The notes under the pieces: generated by a model
Database searches by the model: none
The model's input: only the letters and a program-made list of their open reading frames with translations
Told to the model about the DNA's origin: nothing
Position numbers and translations under genes: made by a program
DNA from: Pseudomonas vranovensis DSM 16006
GTDB taxonomy: Bacteria > Pseudomonadota > Gammaproteobacteria > Pseudomonadales > Pseudomonadaceae
Length of the DNA: 64,000 bases
NCBI RefSeq assembly: GCF_000425805.1
Contig: NZ_KE384458.1
Coordinates: forward strand, 159,859-223,858
Direction: 5' to 3'
Part shown: positions 8,260 to 17,749 of the stretch, piece by piece
Layout of the letters: the number at the start of each line of letters is the position of its first letter
How positions within the stretch are numbered: position 1 is the stretch's first letter

Positions 8260-9893
8260 GGTGGGGACACCTTGCCCAGCATCTGCGTGACCTTGGCTGC
8301 CAGTTGGGAAAATGCGAAGGGCTTGCTGATCATCTGCATCCCGGGGTCCAGAAAACCGCCCCGGGCGAGGGCGTTCTCGGCATAGCCGGTGATAAACAGC
8401 ACTCTGAGGCCCGGGCGCAGCTTGCGGGCGATCTCGGCCAGTTGCCGTCCATTCATGCCCGGCAGGCCGACATCGCTGACCAGAAGCATTACTGCAGCAT
8501 CGGAGCGCAACAGCGCCAGGGCTGCATTGGCGGTGTCCACAGCAACACAGGGGTAGCCGTGTTCCTCAAGGGCCTGCTGTACCAATATGCGTACCGTGGC
8601 ATCGTCTTCGACGATCAGTACCTTGCCGCCCGGTTCCTTGTTCACCAAGGGGGCTGGCGTGGGCTTGCCTGCTGGAGACTGCGGTTCGTCCGGGCGGGGC
8701 AGATAGAGGTCGACCCGCGTGCCATGGCCAATCTGGCTGAAGAGGGCGACATGCCCCCGCGACTGTTTACTGAAGCCGTACACCATCGAGAGCCCCAGGC
8801 CCGTGCCCTGGCCGATGGGCTTGGTGGTGTAGAACGGATCGAAGGCGCGGTCCAGTGTGCTTTGCGGCATGCCGCAGCCATTGTCGGCGATGCTCAGGCG
8901 TACATAGTCACCGGCGGGCAGGGCGTGGCCACCAAACTGGGTACCATCGAGGTGTTGATTGCTGGCCCTGATGGTCAATTCGCCGCCGTTGGGCATGGCA
9001 TCGCGGGCGTTCTGCAACAGGTTGTTGACGACCTCTTGCAATTGCAGCGGGTCGACCTGGACGGGCCACAACTGCGGTTCGCACTCGACCGTCAAGGTAG
9101 TGTGCTGGCCCAGCAATGACGTGAGCCGCTCGCTGTGCAGCAGGTCAGGCAGTTGCACCGTGTGGGCATCGAGCGACTGTCGGCTGGAGAATGCCAGCAG
9201 GCTATGGGTCATGCTGGCGGCACGGCGCACGGCCTGTTGGCTCAGTTCAAGCAGTGTGGGCAACGCATCGAAGCGGCCCTGCTGCAGGCGTTTGCCGATC
9301 AGCTCCAGGCTACCGCCAATACCGGTGAGCAGATTGTTGAAGTCGTGGGCAACGCCACCGGCCAACTGGCCGATGGCTTCCATCTTCTGCGCCTGGCGCA
9401 GGTATTGCTCGTCTTCGCGCAGCTGGCGCAACTGTTCTTCCACCCGGCTTTGCAGGCCACTCAGCGCCAGCCCGTGACTTCGGGCCTGGTATTGGCGGCG
9501 ACGGGCGCGCAATGAGGATTGCGTCAAGGCCAGCAACGAGCCGGGGTCGAACGGGCAGGGCAGCAAGAACAGGTTGCCCAGGGCGCTGTGGGTGTCCTGG
9601 GCGGGAGGGTGTTGCGAGTCGCTCGGGCCGGTCAGCAAGACCACGGGCAGATCCGACCAGTCCGGTTGCTGGCCAATGTACTGGTGCAGGGGGGATTGGG
9701 TGCTGCCATCCAGGGCACTGTCAGCAACGATGGCCAGCCCGGCACCTTGCCCCAGCGCAGACCCCAGTTCGTCCATGGTTTGCGCGGCCAGGGTCTCGAT
9801 ACCCGCCTTGTCGAGCAGGTCGAAGGCCAACCGGCTCAACTGGGCGGGTGCCAGAATCAGCGCTCGTTCTCCGTAGGGCATTGAATCGGCCAC
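8256..9893 (-). CDS. Soluble hybrid sensor histidine kinase/response regulator
   Basis: A 545-residue protein without membrane segments. The N-terminal ~130 residues resemble a degenerate receiver domain. Next come a short coiled coil, the phosphoacceptor box GGVAHDFNNLL (His), the ATPase N box NNLLQNARDAMP, the G boxes DNGCGMP and GTGLGLSMVYG, and a C-terminal receiver with VLIVEDD, acceptor Asp in VSDVGLPG and conserved Lys in MISKPF. The start is GTG at 9893, placed 6 bases after AAGGAG. It is the first gene of an overlapping four-gene run leading into ybhP-like, clsB and ybhN-like genes. The signal it senses and its phosphotransfer partner are unknown. Confidence 0.92.
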   Translation of the reverse strand: MADSMPYGERALILAPAQLSRLAFDLLDKAGIETLAAQTMDELGSALGQGAGLAIVADSALDGSTQSPLHQYIGQQPDWSDLPVVLLTGPSDSQHPPAQDTHSALGNLFLLPCPFDPGSLLALTQSSLRARRRQYQARSHGLALSGLQSRVEEQLRQLREDEQYLRQAQKMEAIGQLAGGVAHDFNNLLTGIGGSLELIGKRLQQGRFDALPTLLELSQQAVRRAASMTHSLLAFSSRQSLDAHTVQLPDLLHSERLTSLLGQHTTLTVECEPQLWPVQVDPLQLQEVVNNLLQNARDAMPNGGELTIRASNQHLDGTQFGGHALPAGDYVRLSIADNGCGMPQSTLDRAFDPFYTTKPIGQGTGLGLSMVYGFSKQSRGHVALFSQIGHGTRVDLYLPRPDEPQSPAGKPTPAPLVNKEPGGKVLIVEDDATVRILVQQALEEHGYPCVAVDTANAALALLRSDAAVMLLVSDVGLPGMNGRQLAEIARKLRPGLRVLFITGYAENALARGGFLDPGMQMISKPFAFSQLAAKVTQMLGKVSPP

Positions 9894-10013
9894 AGGGATC
9901 TCCTTTGACAGGGCACAGGCAGCCGCCGCGGTTGCGGTTATTTCGCTGCACTATCACTGGACCACAGGGGCGATGAGGGGGTTCAACCGAAATGCCCGAT
10001 GGTTGCGGGCTGT

Positions 10014-11069
10014 CTACAGGCCCTGTTGCACCAGTGGGTCATCGGGATTCAACTGCTCGAGCTGGGCCAGCAGGATCTGGACATTCTGCAACTGACCGGT
10101 TTCTTTCCAGTACTCGATCAGCAGCACCCGGGCCTTGCGGTTGGCCGGGTCGTGGACAAGGATGGTTTCCAGCTGCTTCTGCGCGGCATCCACTTGTTCG
10201 AGCTGGTGCAGGCTGGTGGCCAGGGTGTAGCGGTAGTCGTTGTTGTCGGGTTCAAGCTCCAGGGCGCGGGCGAACGCCAGCAGGGCATATTCGTCCTGGC
10301 CGTGCCGCAGCAGCCAGCGGCCGAGTTCGTGCTGCAGGAAGGCGGAGTCCGGTCGTTGTTGCAACGCCTTGGCCAGCACCTGGCGCGAGGCGTCGGTCTG
10401 CCCCTGGCGCTCCAGCAGTTCTACCTGGGTGGCCAGGGCCTGCAGGTTTTCAGGGTCCAGCTGCAGGGCACGGTCCAACGCGCCGGCGGCCTCCTGGTAG
10501 CTGTTGTCATGAAGGTACAGTCGGGCCAGGTGAAGTTGCGCCGCGGTATCGTCGGCTTTTTGCGCCAGCGCTTGCTGGTAACGCACCAGGGCATGCTGCA
10601 GCGGGCCGAAGTACAGGCCGATTTCGTCCGGGCCGAGGCCCAGCAGGGCATCGACCACGGCAAAGCGCACACTTTGATCTTCATCGTCGAGCATGGGGCC
10701 AAGCACCAGGCTGCGCTGGGCCCCGGGCAGCATCGCCTGAATACTGGCGATAGCGGCGCGGCGCACCAACGGGTCGTCATGCTGCACGTCGCGGCTGGCC
10801 AGCTTCAGCGCCAGTGGCGAGGGGTAGTTGGGTAATTCGGCATACAGGCTTGCACGGCGAATGGCCGAAAGGTCGCTGCGCCCCAGCTGTTGATACAGCA
10901 CCCTGGCCGCGCCGGGCTGGCCGTTGTGGGCCATGGCCAGTGCCTTGGTATAGCTGTGCTTGAGTGTTGGGGCTGGCGCCGGCGAGTCGTCACGCCAGAA
11001 ATACCCCCCAAGGCCCAGGATAACGAGCAGGACCAGGCTGGCGAGGGCGTATTGGCGTTGTTTCGACAT
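10014..11069 (-). CDS. TPR-repeat inner-membrane-anchored protein
   Basis: A 351-residue protein with an N-terminal membrane anchor (about residues 8-25) and the rest presumably periplasmic. Residues 85-150 look like HEAT-type repeats (DPLVRRAAIASIQAML, DEDQSVRFAVVDALL). From about 155 to the end there are four to five tetratricopeptide repeats (for example AAGALDRALQLDPEN, ALLAFARALELEPDN). TPR/HEAT proteins of this shape are scaffolds; no enzyme motif is visible. It lies between the mexEF-oprN operon and the hybrid kinase, on the same strand as both, and 120 bases separate it from the kinase start. Function not assigned. Confidence 0.8.
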   Translation of the reverse strand: MSKQRQYALASLVLLVILGLGGYFWRDDSPAPAPTLKHSYTKALAMAHNGQPGAARVLYQQLGRSDLSAIRRASLYAELPNYPSPLALKLASRDVQHDDPLVRRAAIASIQAMLPGAQRSLVLGPMLDDEDQSVRFAVVDALLGLGPDEIGLYFGPLQHALVRYQQALAQKADDTAAQLHLARLYLHDNSYQEAAGALDRALQLDPENLQALATQVELLERQGQTDASRQVLAKALQQRPDSAFLQHELGRWLLRHGQDEYALLAFARALELEPDNNDYRYTLATSLHQLEQVDAAQKQLETILVHDPANRKARVLLIEYWKETGQLQNVQILLAQLEQLNPDDPLVQQGL

Positions 11070-11200
11070 GGATGGATCCGGGACACGCGGCGAACAAAGG
11101 TGTCAGCTTGTGTCAGTGGGCGGCTGGCGTCAAATCAGCGGTGCCAACCGTGTGGCCACAGCTTGGCGGCAATGGCGACCCAAGCACAGGGCCCTGGCAC

Positions 11201-11232
11201 AAAAAAGCCCCGCGAGCGGCAGCAGGCGGGGC
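11201..11232 (-). terminator. Rho-independent terminator after oprN
   Basis: On the minus strand a GCCCCGC/GCGGGGC stem (11226-11232 with 11207-11213) is followed by six T residues. It lies about 40 bases past the oprN stop and would end the mexE-mexF-oprN transcript before the TPR gene. Confidence 0.9.
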
Positions 11233-11270
11233 AAAGGGCCGGTCAGAAACCAACCAAAGGAGACGTTGAA

Positions 11271-12695
11271 TCAGTTCACGGCAGCGACGCTTTCAGCCTG
11301 CCAGCCACCACCCAGGGCCTTGTAGATGGCGACGATGCCGCGGTACAGGTCGACCTCGCCCTGGGCCTGTGCATCTTCGGCGCTCAGCCGTTCACGCTCG
11401 GCGTCGAGCAGTACCAGGTAATCCACAGTGCCTTCGCGGTAGCGGATCGAGGCAAGGTCGGCGGCCTTGCGGCTGGCTTCGCTCTGGCGCAGCAGGGCCA
11501 GCAGGCGTTGCTGGCGCTTGCTGTAGTCGCTGAAGGCGTTCTCTGACTCTTCAAGGGCCAGCAGCACCTGCTGCTCGTAGTTGGCCAGCGCGCCCTCGGC
11601 ATCGGCATTGGCGCCGCGCAGGCGTGCCCGCACGCTACCCAGGTCAAAGGCCGCCCAGGTAATGCTCGGGCCCAGGGCCCAGGCTTGTGCGGCAGACGAC
11701 CCCAGTTGCGAGCCACGGGCGGCGGTAAAACCGAGGAACCCGCTCAGGCTGACCCGTGGGAACAGGTCGGCGGTGGCCACGCCAATGTTGGCGGTGGCTG
11801 CTGCCAGCTGGCGCTCGGCGCTGCGGATGTCGGGGCGGCGCTTGAGCAGCTCGCCCGGATCACCAACCGGCAGCGCCTTGGCGATGGCCGGTAGCTGCGC
11901 GGGCGACAGGTCGACGCCCAGGGCGTCGGGGCGCTGGCCCAGCAAGGTAGCGATACGATTGCGTGCGCGTACCTGTTCGGCCTGCAACTGCGGTACGGTG
12001 GCTTCCACTTCCGCCAGGCGTGCATCGGCACGCACCACGTCGAGGTCGTTGCCTACTCCTGCATCGCGCAGGGTTTCGGTGATGCCACGCGAATCCTGCT
12101 GGGTCTTGAGGTTGGCCAGGGCAATTTTCTCGCGCAGTTGCGCACCGCGCAGTTGCCCGTAGGCATCCACCAGTTCGGCGATCAGGCTGACCTGCAGTTG
12201 TTGCAAGTCGGCCTGGGCGGCGTCCTGCTGGGCCTCACTGGCCTCCAGCTGGCGCTGGATGCGGCCGAACAGGTCAAGCTCCCAGGCCATGTCCAGGCCC
12301 AGGTCATAGCGCTCGCTATTGACCCGATCCTCGGTCTGGCCCGGAATCTGCCCCTTGCCCAGCTCACTGCTGGCCCGGCTGGTGACGGTGGGCAAGGCGT
12401 CATTGCTGACATCGTCGCGAATCGCCCGGGCGGCCTTGAGGCGGGCAAAGGCCACGCGCAGTTCCCGGTTGCCCTGCAGCGACTGGCTGACCAGTTGGTT
12501 GAGCACCGGGTCGTCAAACTGCTTCCACCAGATGCTTTCAAAGCGGCTGCGGTCGAAAGCGGTTTTGGCGCTTGGCTCGTTGGCAGCGGTCAATTGCGCC
12601 GCCGCGGTGTCCGGGGTCTTGTAGTCCGGGCCGACGGCGCAGGCCGCCAGCGCCAGCACCAGTAGGCTGGGTGCCATCAATTTCAGGTGGTTCAT
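11271..12695 (-). CDS. oprN: OprN-like outer-membrane efflux lipoprotein
   Basis: A 474-residue TolC-family channel. The signal peptide ends in a lipobox (LALAACAVGPDYKTP), which predicts an outer-membrane lipoprotein of the NodT/OprM type. Two repeated coiled-coil halves are visible (around VAFARLKAARAIRDD and ALEESENAFSDYSKRQ). The start at 12695 overlaps the mexF stop as ATGA. Together with MexE and MexF it would form the tripartite pump. The longer frame upstream of 12695 is a shadow of mexF. Confidence 0.93.
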   Translation of the reverse strand: MNHLKLMAPSLLVLALAACAVGPDYKTPDTAAAQLTAANEPSAKTAFDRSRFESIWWKQFDDPVLNQLVSQSLQGNRELRVAFARLKAARAIRDDVSNDALPTVTSRASSELGKGQIPGQTEDRVNSERYDLGLDMAWELDLFGRIQRQLEASEAQQDAAQADLQQLQVSLIAELVDAYGQLRGAQLREKIALANLKTQQDSRGITETLRDAGVGNDLDVVRADARLAEVEATVPQLQAEQVRARNRIATLLGQRPDALGVDLSPAQLPAIAKALPVGDPGELLKRRPDIRSAERQLAAATANIGVATADLFPRVSLSGFLGFTAARGSQLGSSAAQAWALGPSITWAAFDLGSVRARLRGANADAEGALANYEQQVLLALEESENAFSDYSKRQQRLLALLRQSEASRKAADLASIRYREGTVDYLVLLDAERERLSAEDAQAQGEVDLYRGIVAIYKALGGGWQAESVAAVN

Positions 12696-15600
12696 GCGTG
12701 GCTCTCCAGCTTCAGCACACGGGCCGCCTTGCGGGCCTGGCTGCGTTCGACATAACGGCGGATCAGTACAAAGAACACAGGCGTCAGCAGCAGGCCGAAG
12801 AAGGTCACCCCGATCATCCCGGAGAACACCGCCACACCCATGGCATGACGCATTTCGGCACCGGCACCGGAGGAGAACACCAGCGGTACCACACCCATGA
12901 TGAAGGCAATCGAGGTCATCAGGATCGGCCGCAGGCGCAGGCGGCAGGCTTCCAGCACCGCAGCCAGCGGGTCGAGGCCTTCGGCCTGCTTGTCCTTGGC
13001 AAACTCGACGATCAGGATGGCGTTCTTGCACGCCAGCCCCACCAGTACGATCAGGCCGATCTGGGTGAAGATGTTGTTGTCACCGCCCGACAGGATCACC
13101 CCAGTGATCGCCGAGAGCAGGGTCATCGGCACAATCAGGATCACTGCCAGTGGCAGGCTCCAGCTTTCGTACTGGGCCGCCAGCACCAGGAAGGCCAGTA
13201 GTACGCAGAGCGGGAACACGAACAGCGCGGTGTTGCCGGCCAGGATCTGCTGGTAGGTCAGTTCGGTCCATTCAAAGGTCATGCCGTTGGGCAATTCTTC
13301 CTTGAGCAGTTTCTCGATGGCCTGTTCCGCCTGGCCGGAGCTGTAGCCCGGGGCTGCGGCGCCGTTGATCTCGGCGGTAATAAAGCCGTTGTAGTGCATC
13401 ACGCGGTCAGGCCCGGAGGTATCGCTGACCTTGATGAAGGTCGCCAGCGGGATCATCTCGCCCTGGTTGTTGCGCACCTTCAACTGGCCGATCTGCTCGG
13501 CGTCGAGACGGAACTGCTGTTCGGCTTGGACGTTGACCTGGTAGGTGCGGCCAAAACGGTTGAAGTCGTTGGCGTACAGCGAACCCAGGTAGATCTGCAG
13601 GGTGTCGAAGATATCGCTGATGGCCACACCATGGGTCTTGGCCTTTTCCCGGTCGATGGCGGCATCGACCTGCGGCACGTTGACCTGGTAGCTGGTGAAC
13701 AACCCGGCCAGCTCCGGCACGTTTTGGCTCTTGGCGATGATGTTCTGGGTTTCCTTGTACAGCGCTTCGTAACCCAGGTTGCCACGGTCCTCGATCTGCA
13801 GGCGGAAACCACCGATTGTGCCCAGCCCTTGTACGGGTGGCGGCGGGAAGATAGCAATATAGGCTTCCTGGATATCGGCGTACTGCGCGTTCAGTGTGGC
13901 GGCAATCGCCGCAGCCGACTGGCTGGGGTCCTTGCGCTGGTCGAACGACTTGAGCGAGACGAATACGATGCCGCTGTTGGGGCTGTTGGTGAACCCATTG
14001 ATCGAGAGCCCCGGGAATGCGATGGAGTCGGCGACACCGGGTTGCTTCAGGGCAGCCTCGCTCATCTTCTTGATCACCGCCTCGGTGCGGTCGAGGCTGG
14101 CCGCGTCCGGCAACTGGGCGAAGGCCACCAGGTACTGCTTGTCTTGCGCCGGCACGAAACCGGTCGGCGTCGAAGAGAAGCCCAGCCAGGTCATGACGAT
14201 CAGGCCGCCGTACACGAACAGGGCGATGCCGCTGCTGCGGATGACCCGGCCGACGGCGCCGACATAGCTGTGGCTGGCACGGTCGAAGAAGCGGTTGAAC
14301 GGGCCGAACAACCAGCCACCGAACAGGCGCTCCAGCATCCGGGAGAAACGGTCCTTGGGCGCGTGGTGTTCCTTGAGCAGTACCGCTGCTAGCGCAGGCG
14401 ACAGGGTCAGCGAGTTGAAGGCCGAGATCACCGTCGAAATGGCGATGGTCAGGGCGAACTGCTTGTAGAACTGCCCGGTAAGGCCGGAAATGAAGGCTGC
14501 CGGCACGAACACGGCGCACAGCACCAGGGCCGTGGCGATGATCGGCCCGGTCACTTCGCCCATGGCCTTTTGCGTGGCTTCCAGGGGTTTTAGCCCCAGG
14601 CCGATATTACGCTCGACGTTTTCCACTACCACGATGGCGTCGTCCACCACGATGCCGATGGCCAGCACCAGGCCGAACAGCGACAGGGCGTTGAGAGAGA
14701 AACCGAACAGGTGCATTACCGCGAAGGTACCGATCAGCGAAACCGGTACAGCCACCAGCGGAATGATCGAGGCGCGCCAGGTCTGCAGAAACAGGATCAC
14801 TACCAGTACTACCAGCACCAGGGCTTCGAACAGGGTGTGGACCACCGCCTCGATGGAGCCGCGCACGAACACGGTCGGGTCATAGACGATGCTGTAGTCC
14901 ATGCCTTCGGGGAAGTCCTTCTTCAGCTCGGCCATTTTCGAGCGCACTTCATCGGAGATCTCGATGGCATTGGAGCCCGGGCGCTGGAAGATCGGGATGG
15001 CCACGGCCGGCTGGTTGTTGAGCAAGGAGCGCAGGGCGTACTGGCTCGATCCCAATTCGACCCGGGCGATGTCCTTGAGGCGGGTAATTTCGCCATCGGC
15101 GCCGGAGCGGATGATGATGTTCTCGAATTCTTCTTCACTGACCAGGCGGCCCTGAGTGTTCACCGACAACTGGAAGCTGGTGCTGCCGGGCGCGGGTGGG
15201 GCGCCGAGCTGGCCGGCGGCCACTTGGCGGTTCTGCTCGCGGATGGCGGCGACCACGTCGCTGGCAGTGAGGTTGCGCGAAGCGGTCTTGTTCGGGTCCA
15301 GCCATACCCGCAGGGAGTAATCGCCCATGCCGAACAGTTGCACATCGCCGACACCGCCCAGGCGTGCCAGTTCGTCCTTGATATTGAGAATGGCGTAGTT
15401 GGACAGGTAGAGCATGTCGTAGCGGTTATCGGGCGAGGTCAGGTGCACGACCATGGTCAGGTCGGGCGAGGCCTTGTCGACGGTGATACCGATACGGGTG
15501 ACTTCCTCGGGCAGCTTGGGCTGGGTTCGGGTCACGCGGTTCTGCACCTGCACCTGGGCGTTGTCCAGGTCGGTGCCCAGGGCGAAGGTGATGGTCAGGG

Positions 15601-15871
15601 TCAGCTTGCCGTCAGCGGTGGACTGCGAGGACATGTACAACATGTTCTCAACGCCGGTGATGGCCTGCTCCAACGGCGCTGCGACGGTTTCGCCGATCAC
15701 CTTCGGGTTGGCACCGGGGAAGTTGGCCCGCACGACAACGGTGGGCGGTACCACTTCCGGGTATTCGCTGATCGGCAGCTGGAACAGCGAGATGCTGCCG
15801 GCAATCAGAATCAGCAGCGACAGCACCGCGGCGAAGATCGGCCGGGTAATAAAGAACGTGGAAAAATTCAT
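12692..15871 (-). CDS. mexF: RND multidrug efflux transporter MexF
   Basis: A 1059-residue inner-membrane RND transporter with 12 helices and two large periplasmic loops. The N-terminus MNFSTFFITRPIFAAVLSLL and the block GIVVDDAIVVVENVERNI are very close to P. aeruginosa MexF as I remember it (about 1062 residues). The proton-relay Asp-Asp pair is in VVDDAIVVVEN and the conserved Lys is in the fourth-quarter helix (LVGLACKNAILIVEF). It is the proton-driven pump of the MexEF-OprN system, known to export chloramphenicol, quinolones and trimethoprim. It lies 12 bases after mexE and overlaps oprN. Confidence 0.96.
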   Translation of the reverse strand: MNFSTFFITRPIFAAVLSLLILIAGSISLFQLPISEYPEVVPPTVVVRANFPGANPKVIGETVAAPLEQAITGVENMLYMSSQSTADGKLTLTITFALGTDLDNAQVQVQNRVTRTQPKLPEEVTRIGITVDKASPDLTMVVHLTSPDNRYDMLYLSNYAILNIKDELARLGGVGDVQLFGMGDYSLRVWLDPNKTASRNLTASDVVAAIREQNRQVAAGQLGAPPAPGSTSFQLSVNTQGRLVSEEEFENIIIRSGADGEITRLKDIARVELGSSQYALRSLLNNQPAVAIPIFQRPGSNAIEISDEVRSKMAELKKDFPEGMDYSIVYDPTVFVRGSIEAVVHTLFEALVLVVLVVILFLQTWRASIIPLVAVPVSLIGTFAVMHLFGFSLNALSLFGLVLAIGIVVDDAIVVVENVERNIGLGLKPLEATQKAMGEVTGPIIATALVLCAVFVPAAFISGLTGQFYKQFALTIAISTVISAFNSLTLSPALAAVLLKEHHAPKDRFSRMLERLFGGWLFGPFNRFFDRASHSYVGAVGRVIRSSGIALFVYGGLIVMTWLGFSSTPTGFVPAQDKQYLVAFAQLPDAASLDRTEAVIKKMSEAALKQPGVADSIAFPGLSINGFTNSPNSGIVFVSLKSFDQRKDPSQSAAAIAATLNAQYADIQEAYIAIFPPPPVQGLGTIGGFRLQIEDRGNLGYEALYKETQNIIAKSQNVPELAGLFTSYQVNVPQVDAAIDREKAKTHGVAISDIFDTLQIYLGSLYANDFNRFGRTYQVNVQAEQQFRLDAEQIGQLKVRNNQGEMIPLATFIKVSDTSGPDRVMHYNGFITAEINGAAAPGYSSGQAEQAIEKLLKEELPNGMTFEWTELTYQQILAGNTALFVFPLCVLLAFLVLAAQYESWSLPLAVILIVPMTLLSAITGVILSGGDNNIFTQIGLIVLVGLACKNAILIVEFAKDKQAEGLDPLAAVLEACRLRLRPILMTSIAFIMGVVPLVFSSGAGAEMRHAMGVAVFSGMIGVTFFGLLLTPVFFVLIRRYVERSQARKAARVLKLESHA

Positions 15872-15883
15872 CGGACCGATTCC

Positions 15884-17125
15884 TTAACCGCGCGGTGCCG
15901 AGGCACTGGCGAGCTTGACGGTGGCAGGGGCAGCAGGTTTGCCCGGGTTGCTGGCTTCCAGCGCCTGGCGTTGCTGGGCGAGGGCGGCGATGGTCGCTTC
16001 GCTGGCCATCGGGGTGTCCTGCGGGTCGACTGGTGAGCCTGGGCGTACACGCTGCAGGCCCTTGACCACGATGCGGTCCTCTTTGCTCAGGCCGCTGCGC
16101 ACGATACGCAGGCCCTCGAGCTTGGGACCCAATTCGACGGCGCGATAGGCGGCGTTGTTGTCTTTGTCCATCACCAGCACGAACTTCTTGCCAAGGTCGG
16201 TGCCCACGGCTTCGTCGTTGATCAACACCGCCGAGTAGGTGGCGCTGCCCACCAGCTTGAGGCGCGCATACAGGCCGGGGGTGAACTCGCCGTTGCTGTT
16301 GTCGAACACCGCGCGGCCCCGGATGGTGCCGGTCTTGGGGTTGACCTGGTTGTCGACGAAGTTCATCTGGCCCAGGTGCGGATTGCCGGTTTCGTTGGAC
16401 AGGCCCAGGTACACCGGGGTGCTCTGGCCGCGCTGACCGTCGCGGGCCAGCTGGGTGTACTTGAGGTATACGCGCTCGTCGGCATCGAAGTAGGCGTAGA
16501 CCTTGTCGGTGGATACCACACTGGTCAGTGGGGTGACGTCGGCGGTGACGATATTGCCGGCGGTGAACTGGGCGCGGCTGACCTGGCCACTGATCGGCGC
16601 GGTGACGCGGGTAAAGCTGAGGTTCAGACGAGCCAGGTCCAATTGGGCCTGGATGGCGGCGACACCGGCGCGGGCTTCGGCGGCTGCGCTGGTGCGCGAC
16701 TCGGCAAGCTCGGCGGAGATGGCGTTGCTGGTACGCAAGCGCTCACCGCGGCGTGCTTCGTTTTCACTGCGGCTTGCTGTAGCGCGGGCTTGCTGCAACT
16801 GGGCTTCAAGGCGGCGGACCTCGGCCTGGAATGGGCGCGGGTCGATCTGGAACAGCAGATCGCCTTTCTTGACCTGGGCGCCTTCGGTAAAGGCGACCAA
16901 GTCGACCTGGCCGGAGACGCGTGGCCGCACTTCTACCGTTTCGGGTGCCTCAAGGCGACCGGTGAACTCGTCCCATTCGTTGATCGGTTGCTCCAGCACC
17001 TTGGCCACGCTGACCTTGGTCGCCGTCGGGGCCTGAACGGCCTCTGGGGTGCGACCACAGGCACTCATCACCAGTACTGCCAATAGAGCCAGGGGGTATC
17101 GCAAAGGTTTGAGTGACTGTTCCAT
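15884..17125 (-). CDS. mexE: RND efflux periplasmic adaptor MexE
   Basis: A 413-residue membrane-fusion lipoprotein that joins MexF to the outer-membrane channel. The signal peptide ends in VLVMSACGRTPE, with a lipobox Cys. The lipoyl halves (VRPRVSGQVDLVAFTEGAQVK and RVTAPISGQVSRAQ) flank an alpha-hairpin (QLQQARATASRSENEARRG). Beta-barrel and membrane-proximal domains follow, with a proline/alanine-rich C-terminal tail. The ATG at 17125 matches the signal peptide; the frame upstream of it is not coding. It is first in the mexE-mexF-oprN operon, with a MexT-like box 63 bases upstream. Confidence 0.95.
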   Translation of the reverse strand: MEQSLKPLRYPLALLAVLVMSACGRTPEAVQAPTATKVSVAKVLEQPINEWDEFTGRLEAPETVEVRPRVSGQVDLVAFTEGAQVKKGDLLFQIDPRPFQAEVRRLEAQLQQARATASRSENEARRGERLRTSNAISAELAESRTSAAAEARAGVAAIQAQLDLARLNLSFTRVTAPISGQVSRAQFTAGNIVTADVTPLTSVVSTDKVYAYFDADERVYLKYTQLARDGQRGQSTPVYLGLSNETGNPHLGQMNFVDNQVNPKTGTIRGRAVFDNSNGEFTPGLYARLKLVGSATYSAVLINDEAVGTDLGKKFVLVMDKDNNAAYRAVELGPKLEGLRIVRSGLSKEDRIVVKGLQRVRPGSPVDPQDTPMASEATIAALAQQRQALEASNPGKPAAPATVKLASASAPRG

Positions 17126-17187
17126 GGGGTAATCCGCCAATTTATTGAGAATGGGCGGATTCTGCGATTTGTAACTATTAACAACGA

Positions 17188-17211
17188 ATCGAACGGGGCG
17201 AAGGTAACTAT
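17188..17211 (-). promoter_or_regulatory. Candidate MexT-binding box upstream of mexE
   Basis: Read on the plus strand, this 24-base site begins ATCG, has GGCGAA in the centre and ends ACTAT. The spacing is that of the MexT motif I recall for P. aeruginosa (ATCA-N5-GTCGAT-N4-ACYAT). Matches are 3 of 4, 4 of 6 and 5 of 5. A second site with the same ends is found between mexT and mexS at 44740-44763. Its position, 63-86 bases before the mexE ATG, suits a LysR-type activator. Confidence 0.6.
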
Positions 17212-17251
17212 CACTGGGAATGATAGGAACCGGAATGGAGCTGCCTGAACC

Positions 17252-17353
17252 ACGACTGCTGCGCAGCCTATCGCAGCCTCGTACCTCGGCAGCGGTTACG
17301 GCAAACCGCTGTAGCCGCTGGCGCCAGCCTGCGATCGGCCGCGCAGCGGTCGT
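17252..17353. repeat. Intergenic inverted repeat sharing a 27-base unit with 24937-24963
   Basis: The left arm (17252-17278) and right arm (17327-17353) are imperfect inverted copies, enclosing about 48 bases. The right arm is identical over 27 bases to 24937-24963 downstream of the GMC oxidoreductase gene. It sits between the mexE promoter and the 3' end of a convergent-side lipoprotein gene. It looks like a short dispersed extragenic palindrome, not a gene. Confidence 0.75.
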
Positions 17354-17387
17354 GCCTTCAGGACCATTGCGCTGGCGACTGCTGCGC

Positions 17388-17684
17388 TTACTTGCACTCG
17401 GCCAATACCACCTTGCAGGTGCGTGGCGTACCACCCGAGCGCCCGGCATAGCGTATGCAGTTGTTGAGCGATTTTTGTCGGGCAATGGGCAGGGTGTTGC
17501 CCCAGGCCAGGCCGCCCTCGCCGGCAGTGGGCACGGCTTTGGCGTAGCAGGCCGAACCTGCGTTGGCCGCCAGGTAGCGGGCCTTGGGTGGTTTGCTGGA
17601 GCAGCCTGCCGTCAATGCAAGGCTGATGGCGAGCAGGGAGGGGATCAGCAGTGACGAGCCGCTGAGTGACGGGTGGAAGGTCAT
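17388..17684 (-). CDS. Small cysteine-containing lipoprotein
   Basis: A 98-residue protein with a signal peptide and lipobox (LALTAGCSSKPPKARY). The mature part is about 70 residues with four Cys (SACYAKAV, LNNCIRY, PRTCKVVLAECK), which could form two disulfides. The start at 17684 has AGAGGA 8 bases upstream. Not recognised as a named family. The next gene on this strand is the LysR regulator, whose stop lies 65 bases upstream. Confidence 0.75.
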   Translation of the reverse strand: MTFHPSLSGSSLLIPSLLAISLALTAGCSSKPPKARYLAANAGSACYAKAVPTAGEGGLAWGNTLPIARQKSLNNCIRYAGRSGGTPRTCKVVLAECK

Positions 17685-17749
17685 GCTGTGTCCTCTTTGC
17701 AAGGCCCGTGTCTGCACAGGGTAGAGCTGAGTGTAACTGCTCAGTGCGT

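Noticed and set aside
8304..9119. 271-codon open frame opposite the hybrid kinase
   Set aside because: Antisense shadow in GC-rich DNA; its protein has no recognisable domain and the opposite strand has all kinase motifs.
13394..16036. Several long plus-strand frames across mexF and mexE
   Set aside because: Antisense shadows; the minus strand encodes complete MexE and MexF.
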